Positions 7,895 to 16,728 of a stretch of DNA of 64,000 nt are shown here, one piece after another. A program made the position numbers and the translations under genes. Origin of the DNA: Sulfitobacter geojensis (GTDB lineage Bacteria; Pseudomonadota; Alphaproteobacteria; Rhodobacterales; Rhodobacteraceae); the NCBI RefSeq assembly GCF_000622325.1, contig NZ_JASE01000005.1, forward strand, positions 2,728,001 through 2,792,000. Direction: 5' to 3'. The stretch's first letter is position 1, and each line of letters begins with the position of its first letter. The notes beneath the pieces were generated by a model. It was not told where the DNA came from. It did no database searches and saw nothing but the letters and a program-made list of their open reading frames with translations.

Positions 7895-8116
7895 ATGGCA
7901 TATTTGACATCATCATCCGCAACCGGCACATCTTTTGGCATGCGTGCAACCGCAGCATTTCAGAACATGGTCGCCAGCTACAAACAGCACCGCCTGTACC
8001 GCGAGACCTTCAACGAGCTGAGCGCGCTCAGCAACCGTGAACTCGCCGATCTGGGTCTGCACCGCTCGAACCTGCACCAGATTGCACGGGAATCAGCGCA
8101 GACTGCACAGCGCTAA
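7895..8116 (+). CDS. DUF1127 protein (CcaF1/RSP_6037-like)
   Basis: A 73-residue basic protein with a C-terminal DUF1127 domain (about residues 29-62: YRETFNELSALSNRELADLG then LHRSNL). The N-terminal third is Ser/Ala/Thr-rich. In Rhodobacter sphaeroides the equivalent protein is encoded directly upstream of four CcsR RNAs in one stress-induced transcript and acts as a small RNA-binding protein. The same arrangement is present here, with the first hairpin starting only six bases after the stop codon. By analogy it should influence maturation or turnover of those RNAs. Confidence 0.93.
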   Translation: MAYLTSSSATGTSFGMRATAAFQNMVASYKQHRLYRETFNELSALSNRELADLGLHRSNLHQIARESAQTAQR

Positions 8117-8121
8117 GAGAT

Positions 8122-8295
8122 CCTGCCGCGCCACGCCTCCCCGTGGTGCTGCAGGTCACGCCGGCCGCAGCAACATCTCCTCCCTGACGTTGCAGCCCCG
8201 CCGCGTGACAAGACCCGAAGCATGATCCTCCCATCAGATTTCGGGCCTAACCAGAACAGCCGCACCTTCCTCCCAAGGTGCGGCTGCTTCTTTTT
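8122..8295 (+). ncRNA. CcsR1-4-like array: four hairpins, each with a CCTCCC hexaloop
   Basis: Four consecutive hairpins follow the DUF1127 stop. H1 8122-8155: CCTGC/GCAGG plus GCGCCACG/CGTGGTGC. H2 8170-8193: GCAAC/GTTGC with an inner TC/GA. H3 8214-8245: CCCGAA/TTCGGG plus TGAT/ATCA. H4 8258-8285: 11-bp perfect stem AGCCGCACCTT/AAGGTGCGGCT. The stems are unrelated in sequence but every apical loop contains CCTCCC, which is anti-Shine-Dalgarno. Number, loop and position match CcsR1-4 of Rhodobacter sphaeroides, which are processed from the DUF1127 transcript and act in the oxidative and heat stress response. The boundaries between individual RNAs are inferred. Confidence 0.88.
8258..8295 (+). 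terminator. Intrinsic terminator ending the CcsR-like array
   Basis: The fourth hairpin has an 11-bp perfect stem with loop CCTCCC, followed by GCTTCTTTTT. It would terminate the DUF1127-RNA transcript and at the same time form the last small RNA. Confidence 0.88.
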
Positions 8296-8452
8296 CAGGG
8301 GGCCCACAATTCAACCGGCCCGCAGTCCATTCGATTGTCCGTCGATCAGAGCAGCGCAGAACAGGCCCGCGCAACCACCCTTGCCCATCACAAACGGGTC
8401 GCCCCCAAACCGACAAATGTCGCGTGATCGACACCCATACCCCAAACGCGGA

Positions 8453-10870
8453 TTAAAACGGCACGTCGTCACATCCAGTGACAAAGCGGGAGACAACTTT
8501 CTTTGTTCCCGCTTTTTCAAATTCAATCTCCAGCTTGTCGCCTTCGATTCCCACAACCGCGCCATAGCCGAATTTCTGGTGGAACACCCGTTCCCCCATA
8601 CTGAAGCTGCTGACGGCCTGCATATCAATCGTCGCATTCTTGGCCTCTGACGGTTGCGACACCCCGCGTTCGCCCGCGCGCGATTGCAACCGCCGCCATC
8701 CGGGCGAATTGTAAACATTCGCCTCTGCCGCCGCTTCATGCAGGTTGCTGGTCGGCATCGCTGCCCCAAAACCGCCGCCATATAATCCGGGCGGGGTCAG
8801 CACCTCCACATGCTCCTCGGGCAATTCGTCAACGAACCGTGACGGCATCGCGCTTTGCCACTGCCCGAACACCCGCCGGTTCGCCGCAAAACTGATCGTG
8901 CACAGCGCCTCTGCCCGTGTGATTCCCACATAGGCCAGCCGGCGCTCTTCCTCTAACCCTTTGATCCCGCTCTCATCCATCGAGCGTTGCGACGGGAACA
9001 ACCCGTCTTCCCAGCCGGGTAAAAACACCGCCGGAAACTCCAGCCCTTTCGACGCATGCAGGGTCATGATCGACACTTTCGCGCCGCCCTCGTCGCTTTC
9101 GTTGTCCATGATCAGGCTGACGTGTTCCAGAAAGCCTTGCAGGTTCTCGAATTGCTCCAAGGCCTTCACCAGCTCTTTGAGGTTCTCAAGCCGCCCCGGT
9201 GCTTCGGGTGTTTTGTCATTCTGCCACATGCCGGTATAGCCGGATTCGTCCAGAATGATCTCGGCAAGCTCCACATGGCTCATTTCGGGCGGGCCGTATT
9301 CCACCCGTGCCGGACCGCTCTCGTTGTCCAGCACCTCGTTGTCCACCTGCACCGGCATCACCGGCCCGCGCAGCTTGCTGTTCCAGCGTTCGATCCCGTC
9401 GATCAACAGCCGCAGCTGCGCCCCGCCCTTACCGCCAAGCCCGCCATTCGCCAGCAAGATCCGCGCGCCCTCAACAAGGTTCACGCCGTTTTCGCGCGCC
9501 GTCATCTGGATTTTCTGCTGCGCCTTATCGCCAAGCCCGCGCTTGGGCGTGTTCACAATCCGCTCGAACGCCAGATCATCATCAGGGCTGGTCACGACGC
9601 GGAAATACGCCATCGCATCGCGGATCTCCAAGCGCTCGTAAAACCGCGGCCCGCCAATCACACGGTACGGTAAGCCAATCGTCAAAAACCGGTCCTCGAA
9701 TGCGCGCATCTGGTGGCTTGCGCGCACCAGAATCGCCATATGATCAAGGCTTACCGCCTCCATCCCGCGCGTCCCGCGTTGCATCGCCTCGATCTCGTCG
9801 CCGATCCAGCGCGCCTCTTCCTCGCCGTCCCAATGGCCGATCAGGCGCACCTTCTCGCCGTCCTCGCGATCCGTCCACAGGGTCTTGCCCAACCGCCCCT
9901 GATTGCCCGCAATCACACCGGACGCCGCTGCCAGAATATGCGGCGTTGAGCGGTAATTCTGTTCCAGCTTGACCACATGGGCACCGGGGAAATCCGTCTC
10001 GAAGCGAAGGATATTGCCCACCTCGGCCCCGCGCCAGCCATAGATTGACTGATCATCATCACCCACACAGCAGATGTTCTTATGCCCCTGCGCCAGCAGG
10101 CGCAGCCACAAGTACTGCGCCACGTTGGTATCCTGATACTCGTCCACAAGAATGTATTTGAACCAGCGCTGATACTGTTCCAGCACGTCACCGTGGGTCT
10201 GGAAAATCGTGACCATATGCAACAGCAAGTCACCGAAATCCGTCGCGTTCAGCTCGATCAGCCGCGCCTGATAGGCCGCGTAAATCTCCGCCCCGCGATG
10301 GTTATAGGCCGCCGCATCCGCCGCTGGCACCTTGTCCGGCGTCAACGCACGGTTTTTCCAGCCGTCAATGATCCCCGCCAACATCCGTGCCGGCCACCGC
10401 TTGTCGTCAATGCCCTCGGCGCGGATCAACTGCTTGAGCAACCGCAACTGATCGTCCGTGTCCAGAATGGTGAAATTGCTCTTCAACCCCACCAGTTCCG
10501 CATGACGGCGCAACAGTTTCACACAGATCGCGTGAAACGTCCCCAGCCACGGCATGCTCTCGATGCTCTGCCCCAACATGCCGCCAACGCGGGTCTTCAT
10601 CTCCCGCGCCGCCTTGTTGGTAAAGGTCACTGCCAGAATCTCGTTCGGCCGCGCCCGTCCGGTATTCATCAAATGCACGATCCGCGCCGTCAGTGCCTTG
10701 GTCTTGCCGGTGCCCGCCCCCGCCAGCATCAGGACAGGTCCGTCCATCTGCTCGACCGCCGCGCGCTGCGCAGGGTTCAATCCATCCAAATAGGGCTGAG
10801 GCCGCGCGGCCATGGCGCGCGCGGACAGCGATGCGCCTTCAAAGGCGTCCATCTCATCAAAACTGCTCAT
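8453..10870 (-). CDS. uvrD: ATP-dependent DNA helicase UvrD/PcrA
   Basis: Superfamily 1A 3'-5' helicase of 805 residues used in nucleotide-excision and mismatch repair. Motif Q region LNPAQRAAVE (about 31-40), Walker A AGAGTGKT (50-57), DEYQDTN, DDDQSIYGWRGA, QNYRST, and late motifs TLHASKGLEF and RRLAYVGITRA are all present in order. The C-terminus carries a FHQKFGYGAVVGIEGDKLEIEFEKAG segment-type Tudor-like tail (about residues 755-790) typical of PcrA/UvrD. It is a single gene convergent with the CcsR-like array. Confidence 0.97.
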   Translation of the reverse strand: MSSFDEMDAFEGASLSARAMAARPQPYLDGLNPAQRAAVEQMDGPVLMLAGAGTGKTKALTARIVHLMNTGRARPNEILAVTFTNKAAREMKTRVGGMLGQSIESMPWLGTFHAICVKLLRRHAELVGLKSNFTILDTDDQLRLLKQLIRAEGIDDKRWPARMLAGIIDGWKNRALTPDKVPAADAAAYNHRGAEIYAAYQARLIELNATDFGDLLLHMVTIFQTHGDVLEQYQRWFKYILVDEYQDTNVAQYLWLRLLAQGHKNICCVGDDDQSIYGWRGAEVGNILRFETDFPGAHVVKLEQNYRSTPHILAAASGVIAGNQGRLGKTLWTDREDGEKVRLIGHWDGEEEARWIGDEIEAMQRGTRGMEAVSLDHMAILVRASHQMRAFEDRFLTIGLPYRVIGGPRFYERLEIRDAMAYFRVVTSPDDDLAFERIVNTPKRGLGDKAQQKIQMTARENGVNLVEGARILLANGGLGGKGGAQLRLLIDGIERWNSKLRGPVMPVQVDNEVLDNESGPARVEYGPPEMSHVELAEIILDESGYTGMWQNDKTPEAPGRLENLKELVKALEQFENLQGFLEHVSLIMDNESDEGGAKVSIMTLHASKGLEFPAVFLPGWEDGLFPSQRSMDESGIKGLEEERRLAYVGITRAEALCTISFAANRRVFGQWQSAMPSRFVDELPEEHVEVLTPPGLYGGGFGAAMPTSNLHEAAAEANVYNSPGWRRLQSRAGERGVSQPSEAKNATIDMQAVSSFSMGERVFHQKFGYGAVVGIEGDKLEIEFEKAGTKKVVSRFVTGCDDVPF

Positions 10871-10929
10871 CCCGCTAACCTACCCAATTCCGCGAAAAAG
10901 GAAAACCCGTGTTCGCCACATGTTCCCCT

Positions 10930-10953
10930 CCTCTTTTTGGCCTTAAATACTGC
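10930..10953 (+). repeat. Intergenic repeat, copy 1 of CTCTTTTTGGCCTTAAATACTGC
   Basis: One of three near-identical 24-base elements in the window, all intergenic and all in this orientation (others at 56371-56394 and 62978-63002). Here it lies between the divergent uvrD and pyc genes. Read on the minus strand it gives GCAGTATTTAAGGCCAAAAAGAGG. I associate this string with dispersed extragenic repeats in Rhodobacteraceae; its function is not known to me. Confidence 0.7.
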
Positions 10954-11143
10954 TGCGCGCCGCTTACCTGCTGCGCTAGCGTCAGGATTGCCCACCCCGT
11001 GACCTGCCGCGCTTTGTACCGCCAGCCCCTGATTCAGTCCGAAATGTTACAGAATTGTTGCGCCTTTCGCGGATCTCCCTATTGCGCTGCACCGCAGCAC
11101 GGCTAGAGTGCGCCAAATTCGACAATCAAAGGACCAATTGCCC

Positions 11144-14100
11144 ATGCCCGATTTCTCGAAGATCCTCATCGCCAACCGCGGTGAAATCGCCATCCGCATC
11201 ATGCGGGCCGCCAACGAGATGGGTAAAAAAACGGTTGCCGTTTACGCCGAAGAAGACAAACTCGGCCTGCACCGCTTTAAAGCGGACGAAGCTTACCGCA
11301 TCGGCGAAGGGCTCGGCCCCGTTGCCGCCTACCTTGCGATCGACGAAATGATCCGCGTCGCGAAAGCCTCCGGCGCGGATGCCATCCACCCGGGCTACGG
11401 TCTCTTGTCGGAAAACCCTGACTTCGTCGACGCCTGCGAGAAAAACGGCATCACCTTCATCGGCCCTCGTGCCGAAACCATGCGCGCCCTTGGCGACAAG
11501 GCCTCCGCGCGCCGCGTCGCGGTTGAGGCTGGCGTACCCGTCATCCCCGCCACCGAAGTCTTGGGCGACGACATGAACGCCATCCGCAAAGAAGCCAAAG
11601 AAGTCGGCTATCCCTTCATGCTCAAGGCGTCATGGGGCGGTGGCGGCCGTGGCATGCGGCCGATCTACGACGAAAGCGAACTCGAAGAAAAAGTCCTCGA
11701 AGGCCGGCGCGAAGCCGAAGCCGCATTCGGCAACGGCGAAGGCTACCTTGAGAAAATGATCCTCAAGGCCCGCCACGTCGAAGTGCAAATTCTGGGCGAC
11801 AAACACGGCGAAATCTACCACCTGTTTGAACGCGACTGCTCCGTCCAGCGGCGCAACCAGAAAGTGGTCGAACGTGCCCCTGCCCCTTACCTGACCGATG
11901 ATCAACGCGCCGAAATCTGCGAACTGGGCCGCAAGATCTGTGCCCATGTCGGGTATGAATGCGCCGGTACTGTCGAATTCCTGATGGATATGGCCGACGG
12001 CAAGTTCTACTTCATCGAAGTGAACCCGCGTGTGCAGGTTGAACATACCGTCACCGAAGAAGTCACCGGCATCGACATCGTGCAGGCACAAATCCTGATC
12101 GCCGAGGGCAAAACCATTGCACAGGCCACCGGCAAGGCGTCACAGGACGACATTCACCTCACCGGCCACGCCTTGCAAACCCGCATCACGACCGAAGATC
12201 CACTGAACAATTTCATCCCAGATTACGGCCGCATTACAGCGTTCCGCGAGGCGACCGGCATGGGCATCCGTCTGGACGGCGGCACCGCCTATTCCGGCGG
12301 CGTGATCACGCGCTACTACGACTCCCTCTTGATGAAGGTCACCGCCAAGGCGCAAACACCCGAAGCGGCCATCGCCCGCATGGACCGCGCCCTGCGTGAA
12401 TTCCGCATCCGCGGTGTCGCCACCAACATCGCCTTTGTCGAGAACCTGCTGAAACACCCCACCTTCCTCGACAACACCTATCACACCAAATTCATCGACG
12501 AGACGCCGGATCTTTTCACCTTTACCAAACGCCGCGACCGCGCGACCAAGGTGTTGAACTACATCGCCGATATCTCGGTCAACGGGCACCCCGAAACCAA
12601 AGGGTTCCCGCGCCTGTCCCCCAGCACCCGCCAGCCCAAACCACCGGCCAATCGCGCCGAACCGCAAATGGGCACCCGCAACCTACTGGAGCAAAAAGGC
12701 CCGGCCGCCGTCGCCGACTGGATGGGCAAACAGCAACAACTGCTGATCACCGACACCACCATGCGCGACGGGCATCAAAGTCTGCTCGCCACCCGCATGC
12801 GTTCACATGACATGATCAAGGTCGCACCGGCCTATGCGGCAAACCTGCCGTCGCTCTTCTCCGTTGAATGCTGGGGTGGGGCCACTTTTGACGTTGCCTA
12901 CCGTTTCTTGCAGGAATGCCCGTGGCAGCGCCTGCGCGACCTGCGCGAAGCCATGCCAAATGTGATGACCCAAATGCTGCTGCGCGCCTCCAACGGTGTC
13001 GGCTACACCAACTATCCCGACAACGTAGTGCAGTTCTTTGTCAAACAGGCCGCAGAATCCGGTGTCGATGTCTTCCGTGTGTTCGACAGCCTCAACTGGG
13101 TGGAAAACATGCGCGTGGCCATGGACGCCGTGATCGACGCGAACAAGGTCTGCGAAGGCACGATCTGCTACACTGGCGATATCTTCGACCCTGATCGCGC
13201 GAAATACGACCTGAAATACTATGTCGCCATGGGCAAGGAACTCAAAGCCGCTGGTGCGCATATTCTTGGCCTCAAAGACATGGCCGGATTGCTCAAACCC
13301 GCCCAAGCCCGCGTGTTGGTCAAAGCGTTGAAATCAGAGGTCGGCCTGCCGATCCACTTCCACACCCACGACACCGCAGGCATCGCAACCGCCACCATCC
13401 TCGCCGCCTCCGAAGCGGGCGTAGATGCGGTTGATTGCGCGATGGATGCGTTTTCGGGCAACACGTCCCAAGCCACCCTCGGCTCCGTCGTTTCCGCGCT
13501 GCAACACACCGACCGCGACACCGGCTTGTCGATGGATGCGATCCGCGAAATCTCGGATTATTGGGAGGACGTGCGCCACCAGTACGGCGCTTTTGAATCC
13601 GGCATGCAGGCCCCCAGTTCCGAAGTGTACCTGCACGAAATGCCCGGCGGCCAGTTCACCAACCTCAAGGCGCAGGCGTCCTCGCTTGGCCTTGACGACC
13701 GTTGGCCCGAGGTTGCGCGCACCTATGCAGACGTGAACCAGATGTTCGGCGATATCGTCAAAGTCACCCCCTCCTCCAAGGTTGTCGGCGACATGGCCCT
13801 GATGATGGTCTCCCAGGGGCTGACCCGCGCCCAAGTCGAAGACCCCGAAACCGATGTCGCCTTTCCTGATTCCGTCATCGACATGATGCGCGGCAATCTG
13901 GGCCAACCCCACGGCGGGTTCCCCAAAACCATCATGAACAAGGCGCTCAAAGGCGAAAAACCCAACCTCGAACGCCCGGGCAAGCACCTTAAACCCGTCG
14001 ACCTTGAAGCAACCCGCGCGGACCTGTCCAAACAGCTCGACGGGCTTGAAATCGACGACGAGGATCTCGCCGGATACCTGATGTACCCCAAGGTCTTCCT

Positions 14101-14584
14101 TGATTACATGGGCCGCCACCGCCAATACGGCCCCGTGCGTACCCTGCCCACGCAAACCTTCTTCTACGGCATGGACCCTTCCGAGGAAATCTCCGCCGAA
14201 ATCGACCCAGGCAAGACACTGGAAATCCGCCTGCAAGCCATTGGCGAGACCAGCGAAGACGGCGAGGTCAAAGTATTCTTCGAGCTCAACGGCCAGCCGC
14301 GTGTGATCCGCGTGCCCAACCGTCTGGTCAAAGCCACCACACAGCAACGCCCCAAAGCCGACCCCGCGAATGAGAACCACATCGGCGCCCCCATGCCCGG
14401 TGTCGTCGCCTCTGTCGGTGCCGTTGTTGGCCAACAGGTCCACGCCGGCGATCTACTGCTGACCATCGAAGCCATGAAGATGGAAACCGGCATCCATGCC
14501 GAACGTGACGCCATCGTAAAAGCCGTGCATGTGACAGCAGGCGGGCAGATCGACGCCAAGGATCTGCTGGTGGAATTGGAGTAA
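11144..14584 (+). CDS. pyc: Pyruvate carboxylase
   Basis: Biotin enzyme that carboxylates pyruvate to oxaloacetate to refill the TCA cycle; 1146 residues in one chain. The biotin carboxylase domain comes first (KILIANRGEIAIRI at about residues 5-18, glycine-rich ATP loop KASWGGGGRGMR near 165-177, FIEVNPRVQVEHTVTEE). The carboxyltransferase domain follows (DTTMRDGHQSL near residue 545). The C-terminal biotinyl domain carries EAMKMET with the biotinylated Lys at 1112. The start is placed at 11144 rather than the upstream in-frame GTG because AAAGGA precedes it and the product matches usual family length. Its last 382 bases are duplicated at 15505-15887. Confidence 0.97.
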   Translation: MPDFSKILIANRGEIAIRIMRAANEMGKKTVAVYAEEDKLGLHRFKADEAYRIGEGLGPVAAYLAIDEMIRVAKASGADAIHPGYGLLSENPDFVDACEKNGITFIGPRAETMRALGDKASARRVAVEAGVPVIPATEVLGDDMNAIRKEAKEVGYPFMLKASWGGGGRGMRPIYDESELEEKVLEGRREAEAAFGNGEGYLEKMILKARHVEVQILGDKHGEIYHLFERDCSVQRRNQKVVERAPAPYLTDDQRAEICELGRKICAHVGYECAGTVEFLMDMADGKFYFIEVNPRVQVEHTVTEEVTGIDIVQAQILIAEGKTIAQATGKASQDDIHLTGHALQTRITTEDPLNNFIPDYGRITAFREATGMGIRLDGGTAYSGGVITRYYDSLLMKVTAKAQTPEAAIARMDRALREFRIRGVATNIAFVENLLKHPTFLDNTYHTKFIDETPDLFTFTKRRDRATKVLNYIADISVNGHPETKGFPRLSPSTRQPKPPANRAEPQMGTRNLLEQKGPAAVADWMGKQQQLLITDTTMRDGHQSLLATRMRSHDMIKVAPAYAANLPSLFSVECWGGATFDVAYRFLQECPWQRLRDLREAMPNVMTQMLLRASNGVGYTNYPDNVVQFFVKQAAESGVDVFRVFDSLNWVENMRVAMDAVIDANKVCEGTICYTGDIFDPDRAKYDLKYYVAMGKELKAAGAHILGLKDMAGLLKPAQARVLVKALKSEVGLPIHFHTHDTAGIATATILAASEAGVDAVDCAMDAFSGNTSQATLGSVVSALQHTDRDTGLSMDAIREISDYWEDVRHQYGAFESGMQAPSSEVYLHEMPGGQFTNLKAQASSLGLDDRWPEVARTYADVNQMFGDIVKVTPSSKVVGDMALMMVSQGLTRAQVEDPETDVAFPDSVIDMMRGNLGQPHGGFPKTIMNKALKGEKPNLERPGKHLKPVDLEATRADLSKQLDGLEIDDEDLAGYLMYPKVFLDYMGRHRQYGPVRTLPTQTFFYGMDPSEEISAEIDPGKTLEIRLQAIGETSEDGEVKVFFELNGQPRVIRVPNRLVKATTQQRPKADPANENHIGAPMPGVVASVGAVVGQQVHAGDLLLTIEAMKMETGIHAERDAIVKAVHVTAGGQIDAKDLLVELE

Positions 14585-14611
14585 ACCCATACCACCACGA
14601 TGCGCGACGTG

Positions 14612-14630
14612 AGGGGGGGTCACCCCCCCT
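14612..14630. terminator. G7/C7 hairpin between pyc and the convergent response regulator
   Basis: Seven G residues (14613-14619) and seven C residues (14623-14629) flank a three-base loop, TCA. On the minus strand that loop is exactly the TGA stop codon of the response regulator gene. A very stable bidirectional stem, but with no T tract on either side. Confidence 0.6.
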
Positions 14631-15408
14631 TGCGCCTGAACAACCTTGCCTTTTGCGACTTCCGCTCGGCCATCTGTGCTGGATCGACCCGCTCCAGCGC
14701 GAAATCGCCCACAGTCAGCAGCACCTCATCCTTGCGCTCTTGATCCTCGATATCCTTGACGAAATCGAACATCCGCTCGCAGGCCCGCTCGATCTTGCCG
14801 ACGGCGATGGCATATTTCGTCTCGTCCAGCCGCACTGAATGCAGCCCGCGCACCTGTCGCATCATGTTGAACAGCAGCGGATTGAACTCTTCCGCGCATT
14901 GCCGCGTGAACTGGTTTAGAACCGTTTCGATGTTGGTCCGCAGGCTTGTCTCGATCTCCAGTCCGCGGTTCAATGCCGCCTTTTGCAGCGCATTCAACGT
15001 TGCCCGCCGGATCGCCTCGGGTGACACGGTGTCCTTTTTCACAAAATCGCTGCAGCCGTTCTTCATCGCGGCAATCGCCACGTCGACGTCATCATCCCCT
15101 GTCACCATGATCACAGCGACAGAGCGGTGTCGCTCATCGTTGGCAATCGCATCCAACGCCATCAAACCATCGCCATCAGGCATGTTAAAATCCAAAAAAA
15201 TCAGATCAAACCGATCATTTTGCAGCGCCGTTCCCATCGCTTCCAGCGTGTCCGCTTCGGTGATGATCGCCTCAAAATCCAGATTGTCGCAGATGCGCCG
15301 CAATCGCGCGCGGTCAAAGCGTTCGTCATCAACGATCAAGATACTGACGACACTGGGTATCTTCACGGTCGATTTCAGCGCCGATATCTGAATCTTCTGC
15401 ATCGACAT
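14620..15408 (-). CDS. Response regulator with an unclassified C-terminal domain
   Basis: A 262-residue single-receiver protein. Residues 22-140 form a REC domain: acidic pair DD at 27-28, phospho-acceptor Asp73 (FLDFNMPDGDG), Thr103 (MVTGD) and Lys124 (FVKKD). The remaining 120 residues are helical and charged, with no DNA-binding, HisKA or enzymatic motif that I recognise, and end in a basic tail (KSQKARLFRRKGG). No sensor kinase is adjacent. The gene lies in inverted orientation between pyc and a broken copy of the pyc 3' end, so it probably arrived in the rearrangement that made that copy. A possible alternative start is the Met at residue 3. Confidence 0.88.
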   Translation of the reverse strand: MSMQKIQISALKSTVKIPSVVSILIVDDERFDRARLRRICDNLDFEAIITEADTLEAMGTALQNDRFDLIFLDFNMPDGDGLMALDAIANDERHRSVAVIMVTGDDDVDVAIAAMKNGCSDFVKKDTVSPEAIRRATLNALQKAALNRGLEIETSLRTNIETVLNQFTRQCAEEFNPLLFNMMRQVRGLHSVRLDETKYAIAVGKIERACERMFDFVKDIEDQERKDEVLLTVGDFALERVDPAQMAERKSQKARLFRRKGG

Positions 15409-15504
15409 CGGTGGGACCTCTCCTTGGACTGAAACGCTTCAGACCACAGCAGCCTTAAAGAAAGCTCAATATTTCGCGCCTTAGCGAAAACTTTTTCACC
15501 AAAG

Positions 15505-15887
15505 CGACCCAGGCAAGACACTGGAAATCCGCCTTCAAGCCATTGGCGAGACCAGCGAAGACGGCGAAGTCAAAGTGTTCTTCGAACTCAACGGCCAGCC
15601 GCGTGTGATCCGCGTGCCCAACCGCCTGGTCAAAGCCACCACACAGCAACGCCCCAAAGCCGATCCCGCGAATGAGAACCACATCGGCGCCCCCATGCCC
15701 GGTGTCGTCGCCTCTGTCGGTGCCGTTGTTGGCCAACAGGTCCACGCCGGCGATCTACTGCTGACCATCGAAGCCATGAAGATGGAAACCGGCATCCATG
15801 CCGAACGTGACGCCATCGTAATAGCCGTGCATGTAACCGCGAGCGGGGCAGATCGACGCCAAGGATCTGCTGGTGGAATTGGAGTAA
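15505..15887 (+). pseudogene. Truncated duplicate of the 3' end of pyc (biotinyl domain)
   Basis: This stretch aligns base for base with 14203-14584 of pyc, with about 11 substitutions and one inserted G near 15848. Nine changes are synonymous (for example GAG to GAA, CGT to CGC, GAC to GAT); the two amino acid changes (K to I, G to S) lie in the last 60 bases, just before the frameshift. The 5' boundary is abrupt at CGACCCAGGCAAGACACTGG with no start codon or ribosome site. The biotin motif EAMKMET is intact, but the frame is lost shortly after it, so a functional product is unlikely. It lies immediately upstream of marC. Confidence 0.92.
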
Positions 15888-15944
15888 ATCCTATAGGCAG
15901 GCGCGAACCCGCGCTGCCGCCAACACTGAAACAGGATTCCTTAC

Positions 15945-16619
15945 GTGATCTTCGACTGGACCTCGCTTATCCGCGAATTTGTGACCCTTCTGGTGGTCAT
16001 TGACCCCGTCGGAACTGTGCCGGTCTATCTGTTCGCGGTGCAAAGCGTGCCCGCACGGCTGCACCGCAATTTTGCTATCCGTGCCGTCGCCATCTCAACG
16101 CTGGTGCTGCTGGTCTTCCTGGTTGGCGGTCAATATCTGCTCGAAACCCTCGGGTTGCGGCTGGGATCGTTCCAGATTGCGGGTGGCATCGTGCTGTTCC
16201 TGTTCGCCATGACGATGATCTTTGGCGATTCCAAACCCGCCCGCGAGATCGAGGAGGCAGAACGCGACCACCTTGCCGGCGCGGTTTTTCCCCTTGCCAT
16301 GCCCTCTATCGCGTCGCCGGGGGCCATGCTGGCCATCGTGGTACTGACAGACAACCACACTGAAACCCTCGGCGAACAGGCGGTTACCGCCGCCATGCTG
16401 GTCGTTGTCCTTTTGCTGACGCTGGCCATCCTGCTGGCGGCCAACGTCGTCTACAAGGTCATCGGCAACACGGGCGTCAGTGTGATCAGTCGGGTCATGG
16501 GCATCGTCCTTGCGACGATCGCCGTTGATTCCATTCTGGGCGGGTTCGACGCGCTGGGTGTGCTGGATGTCTCACCGCCCACGCTGGACAGCCCGCTGGG
16601 GCAAACCGCTTCCAACTGA
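15945..16619 (+). CDS. MarC family integral membrane protein
   Basis: A 224-residue protein of the MarC (UPF0056) family, whose transport substrate is unsettled. Six hydrophobic segments are visible, with the family's N-terminal FVTLLVVIDPVGTVPVYL, a central GGIVLFLFAMTMIFG and PLAMPSIASPGAMLAIVVL in the second half. The start is GTG at 15945 with AGGA upstream. It follows the broken pyc copy by 57 bases, so before the rearrangement it probably stood directly downstream of pyc. Confidence 0.9.
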   Translation: MIFDWTSLIREFVTLLVVIDPVGTVPVYLFAVQSVPARLHRNFAIRAVAISTLVLLVFLVGGQYLLETLGLRLGSFQIAGGIVLFLFAMTMIFGDSKPAREIEEAERDHLAGAVFPLAMPSIASPGAMLAIVVLTDNHTETLGEQAVTAAMLVVVLLLTLAILLAANVVYKVIGNTGVSVISRVMGIVLATIAVDSILGGFDALGVLDVSPPTLDSPLGQTASN

Positions 16620-16728
16620 TCCGCCCTTTTGTGGCTCAAGGCACCCTTTCGCAAAGCCACGCACCCCAAAGATCAATATTCCCCTCTTCGCCCTCGTCAC
16701 CGCCGCCCCTTCATGTCATTCTGCCCTT

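Noticed and set aside
13334-14443. 369-residue minus-strand frame in pyc
   Set aside because: Mirror of the carboxyltransferase and biotinyl coding sequence; the high GC3 of pyc opens long antisense frames.
15575-16003. 142-residue frame containing an intact biotinyl motif after pyc
   Set aside because: It is the broken duplicate of the pyc 3' end: no ribosome site, no carboxylase part, a frameshift after the motif, and it runs into marC.
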